Shown here one piece after another: positions 7,870 through 13,387 of a stretch of DNA of 15,964 nt (positions are counted from its first letter, which is position 1; the number at the start of each line of letters is the position of its first letter). This DNA is from Thermoplasmatota archaeon (GTDB lineage Archaea > Thermoplasmatota > Thermoplasmata > GCA-020350865 > JAUVCJ01): NCBI GenBank assembly GCA_030595765.1, contig JAUVCJ010000025.1, positions 1-15,964 on the forward strand, in the 5' to 3' direction. A program made the translations under genes and the position numbers. Below the pieces are notes generated by a model. It was not told the origin of the DNA and made no database searches. It saw only the letters and a program-made list of their open reading frames with translations.

Positions 7870-7915
7870 TTTCCGACCGGTCGGAAAGGTTTATAAAGCC
7901 ATATCATTTCCGACC
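7870..7915 (+). promoter_or_regulatory. Promoter/operator of the toxin-antitoxin operon: perfect 18-bp palindrome, TATA box and third half-site
   Basis: TTTCCGACCGGTCGGAAA at 7870-7887 is a perfect palindrome of two 9-bp half-sites. TTTATAAAG at 7890-7898 is a good TATA box. A third exact half-site TTTCCGACC lies at 7907-7915, just before ATG 7920. The TATA centre is about 26 nt upstream of the ATG, so the transcript is predicted to be leaderless. The half-sites at 7879-7887 and 7907-7915 are inverted around the TATA box with a 19-nt spacer. A protein bound there would block TBP/TFB or the start site. The winged-helix protein encoded next is the obvious candidate repressor, as AbiEi antitoxins are known to autoregulate through inverted repeats. 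The rest of the 124-nt spacer (7796-7919) holds only a weaker TATA-like TATTTAAA at 7853-7860. Confidence 0.7.
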
Positions 7916-7919
7916 TATT

Positions 7920-8495
7920 ATGCATGGGGCGAAAAGAGAGCGGATATTGAGGGTTCTCCTGAATGAACCAGATGGTAGCGTGACAAAATATCGGTTAGCA
8001 AAGCTGTCAGAAACCGCAAAGAGTTGGGTCATTGATTACCTACGAATCCTTGAGAGCAAGGAACTGGTAAAAGATACAAAGGTTCTTGATAAAGAGGCAC
8101 TGCTAGATCACTGGTTCTCTATTACCAAAAAGCCGAAGCATTATGATTTTTTTGTTCCGTCTCCAGAAGAATTCCTGCTGGGAATAGATATGGATTATGC
8201 ACTCACAACATACGTTGCAGAGAACTTTCTACAGCATTATCTCTTCCCATCGAGAACCGACATTTACGTGAGAGAAAGTGATATGCAACACTGGAAAGAC
8301 GCGATCTGTAAGGACGGATTGGTTGGCAAGGGAAACCTTAGGTTGCTTCTATACGATGAACACGTTCTGTATGATAAGAAAAAAATTAAAGGCCTGTGGG
8401 TAATTTCGATGCCTCAGCTCCTTCTTGACCTTAGGCGCGAAGGTGGTGTGTGCCAAGAGGCGTATGATATGATGGTAGAAAAATATGTACGATAA
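7920..8495 (+). CDS. AbiEi-like antitoxin / winged-helix transcriptional regulator
   Basis: This 191-aa protein has an N-terminal winged helix-turn-helix (about residues 5-52; ERILRVLLNEPDG, then YRLAKLSETAKSWVIDYLRILESKELV). The C-terminal domain ends in LWVISMPQLLLDLRREGGVCQEAYDMM. That ending is close to the 'SP.QLYLDL...GRG.EAA' pattern seen in AbiEi-type antitoxins of type IV toxin-antitoxin systems. It probably represses its own promoter and neutralises the downstream nucleotidyltransferase; in studied AbiE systems the antitoxin does not need to bind the toxin stably. ATG 7920 is chosen from TATA spacing, which predicts a leaderless message. The gene overlaps the next by 11 nt. The region appears AT-richer than the operons on either side. 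The wHTH and gene pairing are clear; the exact Pfam subfamily is inferred from the C-terminal motif. Confidence 0.78.
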   Translation: MHGAKRERILRVLLNEPDGSVTKYRLAKLSETAKSWVIDYLRILESKELVKDTKVLDKEALLDHWFSITKKPKHYDFFVPSPEEFLLGIDMDYALTTYVAENFLQHYLFPSRTDIYVRESDMQHWKDAICKDGLVGKGNLRLLLYDEHVLYDKKKIKGLWVISMPQLLLDLRREGGVCQEAYDMMVEKYVR

Positions 8496-9258
8496 AGCCG
8501 AGACTGACATATCATGGGAACACTTGCGTGAAGTCATCGAGAACCTAGAAGAACCGATAGTTGTCATGGGAGGATGGGCAGTATATTTTCTGGTAAACGA
8601 TGGCTACAAAATAAATACTGGACGTAGCTACATCGGTTCACGTGATATCGACCTAGGTTTCCACATAACCAATGAACTGGAAAGATCGGCATTCTATCGA
8701 ACATACCAAAAATTGACCAATGACCTGGATTTTAGACCTCTATCCTTTGGGCGACTGTTCAAGGAAATGGACATGAACACAGGAAGTACTTTGGCTCCTG
8801 AAGTAGCAAAGAATATCCCAATCTATGATATTTTTCCAATGTATGTTGACCTAATTGTGGATAAGATAACAACTGCTTTCAAAGAGCACTTTGGATTCAC
8901 ACCCATAGATGAGACACTGCTCCGACCCATATTCCAAGATGCTGTCAACAGAACAGAGCAAGAAGAATTCAAAAGAAAGCTATGGCTGCCCTCTCCAAAC
9001 CTATTACTGTCAATGAAAGTAAAGAGCCATCCCAATAGAGACAAAGAACACAAACGACTCAAAGACCTCTCTGACATAACAGCTCTAGTTCTTTATACTG
9101 GAGCAACTCCTACATTTACCACACAACTTGAGATGGGAGCCTTCCGTGAACATGTATTAGAAGAAGATATACAGCGTGTTGGAGAAATAATCGGAGTGGA
9201 AATAGGCACGATACGAGCGGCAATAATGAAAATTACAACCACCCAGAGTAACAAATAA
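8485..9258 (+). CDS. AbiEii-like nucleotidyltransferase toxin
   Basis: This 257-aa protein has the minimal nucleotidyltransferase signature: VVMGGWAVYFLV (GG at residues 29-30), then SRDIDLGF with the metal-binding pair Asp54 and Asp56, and a likely third carboxylate in YVDLIVD (Asp122). The later segment SPNLLLSMKVKSHPNRDKEHKRLKDLSDI (about 170-198) resembles the conserved Lys/Arg/KD-x-x-D region of AbiEii/MenA-type toxins. Characterised relatives add nucleotides to tRNA 3' ends or otherwise block translation, though the substrate here is unknown. The start ATG lies inside the last codons of the antitoxin gene (11-nt overlap), so expression is coupled and ordered antitoxin first. All recognised catalytic residues are intact, so the toxin is probably functional. 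An antibiotic- or sugar-modifying nucleotidyltransferase is a less likely alternative, given the wHTH partner. Confidence 0.8.
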   Translation: MYDKAETDISWEHLREVIENLEEPIVVMGGWAVYFLVNDGYKINTGRSYIGSRDIDLGFHITNELERSAFYRTYQKLTNDLDFRPLSFGRLFKEMDMNTGSTLAPEVAKNIPIYDIFPMYVDLIVDKITTAFKEHFGFTPIDETLLRPIFQDAVNRTEQEEFKRKLWLPSPNLLLSMKVKSHPNRDKEHKRLKDLSDITALVLYTGATPTFTTQLEMGAFREHVLEEDIQRVGEIIGVEIGTIRAAIMKITTTQSNK

Positions 9259-9327
9259 ACTCACTTTAATGGCATAATATGGAAAAAGCGCAAATGATTT
9301 AGTATGCCACGACTATTGTCCACTTAT

Positions 9328-9338
9328 GGGGGCGCCCC
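9328..9338. other. GC-rich perfect palindrome in the toxin/glycosyltransferase spacer
   Basis: GGGGGCGCCCC contains the 10-bp self-complementary GGGGCGCCCC (9329-9338) in otherwise AT-rich DNA, directly followed by AAATTTTGG. The 138-nt spacer (9259-9396) shows no gene. The palindrome could be part of a terminator for the toxin operon or a protein site. It can form only a very short-looped hairpin, so its role is open. Near 9371-9383 an A-rich stretch (AAAAAATAAAAAAAGG) is the best TATA candidate for the next gene. Confidence 0.4.
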
Positions 9339-9396
9339 AAATTTTGGCTCATTCATTCAGACCAGATAAGAAAAAATAAAAAAAGGGATTGGCGAA

Positions 9397-11049
9397 ATGA
9401 TCTGGTCACTGCTTAAGCGAACAATGTCAGAGAAAAAAGATTTCCTGGCTAGCCCTTCCGGGATATTCTCCATCTGCATGGGTCTAGTTGCTATGCTATT
9501 ATTGCTCCTTTGCACAAGCAGGTATGGTATCGGACTCTCGCCTGATTCCACGAACTACATATTCAGTGCTAGAAGCCTGTTGGCTGGGAATGGATTGCCG
9601 CTTGATGGCATAATGGCTCAACAAGCCCCCCTTTTCCCGATACTACTTTCGGTATCTTCCTTATCTGGACTTGACCCTTTGGAATCTGCAAGATACCTCA
9701 ATACATTGCTATTCGGTCTCATTATATTCGTGTCAGCTTGCTGGTTACGAAAGGAGATAAATACTCACATTTTCTTTGCAACTGCTATCCTCACTTTACT
9801 TCTCGGCATGAAAATCCTCTCTGTTTCTATTTTCGCATGGACAGAACCACTTTTCATATTATTATCACTCCTTTCCTTATTCTTTTTGAACAAATTTCTT
9901 GAAAGTTGGGATAAAAGCTCCTTCATCTTCGCTGTAATATTTGTGGCTCTTGCATGTCTATGCAGATATATCGGGGTCACGATCATCTTGACAGGCGTTG
10001 TCCTGATACTTTTGAGAAAGCGAGATACAGGAATATTAAAAAAGCTTGCTTGTTGCGTATCCTACGCCCTACTTTCAGCCATACCCTTGGTCATTATCGC
10101 GGTCAGGAATCAATTAGGAACTGGAACGCTATTCGGAATACGATTTCCCTCAGGTTCCAATATTTCAGTGAACATCCAAAATGTGCTCAAGACCATCGGT
10201 TCGTGGTTCCTGCCTGGAAATACTCCTGCTATAGTTCGAATTATTGTGGTAGCAGGAGTGATTATTGGACTATGTACCGTATTCTACCTTCGGCGAAGGG
10301 AATTGATTAAGGCTCTAAAGCCGATATCACTGTTCAGTACACTTGGGACGTTCATATTCATCTACTCATCATTCGTGCTTATCTCTGCCTCTCTAGTGGC
10401 CTATGACCCGCTATCAAATAGACTCATGATACCTATCTATATCCCACTCGTTATGCTGACATTTTTGCTACTTGACAATCTACCAGATGTCATTGGCTGG
10501 AGCAATTTAAAACGAATATTGAATGCAATACCTCCAAAGGTGTTGAGCATGCTTGGGATCAAGGCAAGCCAAATATCGAAGGAGCCTCTTTTAACACCTA
10601 GGGTGAAGATGATTCTGACGTTGCTGCTTGGATTCTGGATAGTCTTTATTGGAGCCAAAACCGCTCTGTTCACTGTGGCTGCAATGGAGAATGGTGCTGG
10701 AGGCTACAATACAGAGATCTGGAGAACCTCAGAGACTATGCTCTACCTTGAGGACAATCCATTATCTGGGCATATATATAGCAATGGGGCAGACGTGCTC
10801 TATATACTTTTAGACCTTCCTGATGTAGAGTCTATACCGAGAAAGGCAGAGAATATCTCCACAAGCTCCACAAAGGATTTTGAAAGTTTGAATCAAACAA
10901 TATCAGAAGAAGATGTGTACCTCGTATGGTTTGATAACAACGATTGGAGAGACTACCTCTATAGCCCGGGAGAACTAGGAGTTATTTACCGATTAGAGAT
11001 CGTGGAGATAACCTCGGATGGTTCAATATACCGGATGCTCTTGGTTTAG
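9397..11049 (+). CDS. Polytopic membrane protein, GT-C / family-39-like glycosyltransferase
   Basis: This 550-aa protein has many predicted membrane helices (about residues 22-40, 102-117, 124-145, 150-166, 175-206, 217-236, 278-297, 310-334, 343-360, 404-428). A soluble C-terminal domain of about 120 aa follows. The first extracytoplasmic loop has GLSPDSTNYIFSARSLLAGNGLPLDG...QAPLFPILL, with an acidic residue (Asp50) in the position GT-C enzymes use for catalysis or metal binding. WTEPLF (148-153) and the later SNRLMIPIYIPLV also fit ArnT/PMT-type relatives. Such enzymes transfer sugars from polyprenyl-phosphate donors on the outer membrane face, which suits N-glycosylation of sequon-rich surface proteins. 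Donor and acceptor are unknown. The start may be ATG 9397 or ATG 9424; neither has a good SD. Composition is strikingly AT-rich. Confidence 0.65.
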   Translation: MIWSLLKRTMSEKKDFLASPSGIFSICMGLVAMLLLLLCTSRYGIGLSPDSTNYIFSARSLLAGNGLPLDGIMAQQAPLFPILLSVSSLSGLDPLESARYLNTLLFGLIIFVSACWLRKEINTHIFFATAILTLLLGMKILSVSIFAWTEPLFILLSLLSLFFLNKFLESWDKSSFIFAVIFVALACLCRYIGVTIILTGVVLILLRKRDTGILKKLACCVSYALLSAIPLVIIAVRNQLGTGTLFGIRFPSGSNISVNIQNVLKTIGSWFLPGNTPAIVRIIVVAGVIIGLCTVFYLRRRELIKALKPISLFSTLGTFIFIYSSFVLISASLVAYDPLSNRLMIPIYIPLVMLTFLLLDNLPDVIGWSNLKRILNAIPPKVLSMLGIKASQISKEPLLTPRVKMILTLLLGFWIVFIGAKTALFTVAAMENGAGGYNTEIWRTSETMLYLEDNPLSGHIYSNGADVLYILLDLPDVESIPRKAENISTSSTKDFESLNQTISEEDVYLVWFDNNDWRDYLYSPGELGVIYRLEIVEITSDGSIYRMLLV

Positions 11050-11122
11050 GAATACAAAACAATAGTTCCATATTGGATCTCAGCATTGATATTGCATAAT
11101 CTAAATGTGCCAATTGAATTGT

Positions 11123-12193
11123 CTATGGCCGCACTCTTCTTAGAAGGAGATAGTCACTTACACCAGCTTTGTTCTCCTTATCCTTAGGGCTTCCAAAGAG
11201 GATGTCTTTCTTTACACCGTGTGAAAGCCTTACTGCTCTGCTAATTTCGGGCCAGGTGCTCTTGAATTTTGGGGGAACTGCGTGAACTAGGTATTTTGCG
11301 TGATGGTTCTGGGGGTTAGCGTCGTATACTCTAAAATGAGTGCCGTACTTGAATCCGGTCTTGACAACCATGCCTCTCTGTTTGAGATCGGTATAGACCG
11401 AGAACCTTAGATGAAAGTCTGGCTGGATCTTATTGGCTTTCCTTTCGAAGGCCTGGAGCGTCATGGTCCTTCCGGAGCGCGCGTTCTTGAGCTGGAGCCT
11501 GCCCTGCTCCATCAGGAATGCGGTCTCTATCAGGGATAGCTGGAGCCTGTTGCCTACGAGCTTGCCGAAAAATTCGCTGTCATGAAGCATCTCTGCCTCA
11601 GCCGGGCCCATCACAACCACGCGGTCCCCAAGGAATATCCCATCAGCGGCGTCAACCACAGGTTTGGGATGCACTCTGCCTTTTGGTGTCTTTAACTGCA
11701 CCCGGTAATAGGTCAGGTCCGACTCCTCATCCACTATGCCAACGAGCAAAGGTTTTTTCATCCGGGATACTGCACCGATCCGTTCGCGCAATTCGTCAGC
11801 AACAAATTCGCTTCTCTCGCTAAATGCGCATACCCAGTACTGGGCCGGATTCTTGTTTGGAACCCCACCGCGTGGTAGCACATGAAAATCCCAGGGGTGG
11901 CAGTCTGGCTTGACAACATAACCTCTCTGGCGCAGGTCTCTATACACAAGGTAGCGGATCTCGAACTCATTCTCCAGGGTGCAGGCATATCTCATCAGCC
12001 TGCCAAAATCGATCGACCTGCCATTCTTAAGCACCTCCAACCTGCTGCTCTCCACCAGAAGTATTGCTTCAACAAGAGTAAGCTCCAGGCCTCCGCCTGG
12101 GAGTGGTTTTCCGTGATATCCCTTGTTGTAGGTCTGGCTGGCCTCAGCCTCGTTGGATATCAAAACCTTGTTATCTATCAGATCGCCTGGCAC
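11123..12193 (-). CDS. endA: tRNA-splicing endonuclease, alpha2 (tandem-repeat) type
   Basis: This 356-aa protein contains two copies of the EndA fold. The C-terminal copy keeps the catalytic triad: Tyr290 in YGTHFRVY, His298 in NHHAKYLVH and Lys329 in RLSHGVKKDILFG. The N-terminal copy (about residues 35-165) retains the RQRGYVVKPDCHPWDFHVLP and QYWVCAF framework but has lost the Tyr and His, so it is a structural pseudo-unit. This is the architecture of homodimeric alpha2 archaeal enzymes, which cut bulge-helix-bulge introns from tRNA and rRNA precursors. The GTG start at 12193 lies about 26 nt after a TATA box and has no SD, which suggests a leaderless message. It shares strand and function (tRNA maturation) with truA upstream but has its own promoter. 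It converges with the glycosyltransferase gene across a 73-nt spacer (11050-11122) that shows no obvious terminator. Confidence 0.92.
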   Translation of the reverse strand: MPGDLIDNKVLISNEAEASQTYNKGYHGKPLPGGGLELTLVEAILLVESSRLEVLKNGRSIDFGRLMRYACTLENEFEIRYLVYRDLRQRGYVVKPDCHPWDFHVLPRGGVPNKNPAQYWVCAFSERSEFVADELRERIGAVSRMKKPLLVGIVDEESDLTYYRVQLKTPKGRVHPKPVVDAADGIFLGDRVVVMGPAEAEMLHDSEFFGKLVGNRLQLSLIETAFLMEQGRLQLKNARSGRTMTLQAFERKANKIQPDFHLRFSVYTDLKQRGMVVKTGFKYGTHFRVYDANPQNHHAKYLVHAVPPKFKSTWPEISRAVRLSHGVKKDILFGSPKDKENKAGVSDYLLLRRVRP

Positions 12194-12215
12194 AATGGTG
12201 GAAATGGGAGGCCAC

Positions 12216-12222
12216 TAAATAA
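12216..12222 (-). promoter_or_regulatory. TATA box for endA (leaderless)
   Basis: The minus strand reads CCCTTATTTAGTGG, with TTATTTA at 12222-12216. Its centre lies 26 nt from the first base of the GTG start at 12193, so the transcript should begin at the initiator. The rest of the 127-nt spacer (12194-12320) contains three AATGAA copies (+ strand 12232, 12251, 12264) just upstream of this box but no gene. Confidence 0.5.
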
Positions 12223-12320
12223 GGGTAACTGAATGAACATTGGCTTTCGTAATGAACTTACATAATGAATGGCCATACTGAACAGATCCTATTCGCATTA
12301 CTCGTAAACTGAAATTCTCA

Positions 12321-13190
12321 TCAGGGCTGCCCCCTATCAAAACCAGTCATCAGCTGGGTGAGCATCAGTCTCCTGGTATCCAACGCATTCATCCGCTCCT
12401 GCATCAAAGCTGAGACAAGCCTGGATGTTGCAGGTGTGAATTCAAGTCCATCATAATGGACATCAGCCAGCAGTAGAGGTTCAGGAGGTGCCAGGCCAAA
12501 GTCTGCTTCTTTTCCCCCTTGAAGCACAGACGCAATTTCTGCCATGTCTATGGAGCCATTGCCGACCCCGATAATTGCCGAGGCGATGCGCCTGACCTGA
12601 TTCCACAGGAAGTATCTGGCCCTGACCTTGAGGACATAGCTAGGCTTGGGCGGTGGGTATGCTGGCTTGGATGTTGGGCATGTACTTGAGTTGGAGTTAG
12701 GAGTTGGAGGCGTTATCATTTCCAGGCGCACATCATCCAGAACGTGTACGGGTTTGCGCCCCTCCAGCTTGGCAAAGCTTGTGAAATCATGCTCTCCCTT
12801 GAACAGAGCTGCTGCTTTTGTCATGGCCTCAAAGTCCAGGCTGGTGTCAAGAATCTGGTAGCGATACTCTCTAAAGTTGGCGTATCTGGGATTGAAGGAC
12901 TCATCAACCTCAGCCCATGCCCAAACCCAGGCATCCAGCATGTGCTCGTTAAGTCGGTGTGGGAACGCTCTTGGGTTATGTGGGGTATCCACTACGATCA
13001 CGTTGGAGAGCGCAGACACTCCAGCATCAGTGCGGGATGCGACGCTGACACTGGCCTCCTCCACGTTTTTGACCAGGCCAGAAAGGGACATTGCCTTCAA
13101 TATCTCTTGCTCTACTGTGAGAATGTTCTTTTGCTTTGAAAAACCATGAAAACGTATGCCCATGTAAGCTAGGCGAAATGCCAATCGCAT
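12321..13190 (-). CDS. truA: tRNA pseudouridine synthase A (TruA)
   Basis: TruA isomerises uridines 38-40 in the tRNA anticodon arm. From the chosen start the 289-aa product begins MRLAFRLAYMGIRFHGF, the family N-terminus. The catalytic Asp (residue 55) lies in ASRTDAGVSA, where many bacterial enzymes have GRTDAGVHA. FREYRYQIL, GEHDFTSFAK and RYFLWNQVRRIASAIIGVG are further signatures. I chose ATG 13190 because of this N-terminus and the AAGGA just before it. ATG 13211 and TTG 13244 are in-frame alternatives adding 7 and 18 residues. A Pro/Ser/Thr-rich insert of about 24 residues (nt 12642-12713) lies between EMIT and YVLKVRARYF; it is probably a surface loop enlarged by slippage. Downstream on the same strand is endA, another tRNA-processing gene. 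Confidence 0.92.
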   Translation of the reverse strand: MRLAFRLAYMGIRFHGFSKQKNILTVEQEILKAMSLSGLVKNVEEASVSVASRTDAGVSALSNVIVVDTPHNPRAFPHRLNEHMLDAWVWAWAEVDESFNPRYANFREYRYQILDTSLDFEAMTKAAALFKGEHDFTSFAKLEGRKPVHVLDDVRLEMITPPTPNSNSSTCPTSKPAYPPPKPSYVLKVRARYFLWNQVRRIASAIIGVGNGSIDMAEIASVLQGGKEADFGLAPPEPLLLADVHYDGLEFTPATSRLVSALMQERMNALDTRRLMLTQLMTGFDRGQP

Positions 13191-13244
13191 GTCTTCCTTG
13201 AAGACATCCATCCCTTTTGAAGCTTGACCTTCAAATTCAGGCAA

Positions 13245-13387
13245 TTATAGCTCGAACAACCCCCATTTGACAGCTTTAGCAGGGGTGCCAGTTGGCAAAT
13301 TATATTTAGAAATCCGTACCTGACTTTATATATAACCTTCGGGTTAATGTCTTATGTGGTGTAAAACCTCTTCTTGGAGGGTGGCTC
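13245..13387. promoter_or_regulatory. Divergent promoter region between truA and the subtilase gene
   Basis: Toward the subtilase, TTTATATATAA at 13325-13335 is a strong TATA box (predicted start about 13355). GGAGGGTGG at 13376-13384 is a strong SD before ATG 13388, so this message has a leader of roughly 30 nt. Toward truA, CTAAATATAATTT (minus strand, about 13309-13297) and TATAAT (13249-13244) are candidate TATA boxes. TAACC-TTCG-GGTTA at 13333-13346 is a short inverted repeat overlapping the subtilase TATA. Confidence 0.55.

Noticed and set aside
12646..13149. Several + strand open frames opposite truA
   Set aside because: truA is unambiguous by its catalytic and fold motifs on the minus strand; the opposite frames show no family features or start signals.
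13333..13346. TAACC-TTCG-GGTTA stem with a UUCG tetraloop, a possible structured RNA element
   Set aside because: It overlaps the TATA box and lies upstream of the predicted transcription start of the subtilase, so it would not be in that RNA; at most a DNA-level inverted repeat.
7796..13387. tRNA or other structured RNA genes in the intergenic spacers
   Set aside because: Spacers 7796-7919, 9259-9396, 11050-11122, 12194-12320 and 13245-13387 were read on both strands; no cloverleaf, T-loop GTTCGA-type box or kink-turn pair was found.
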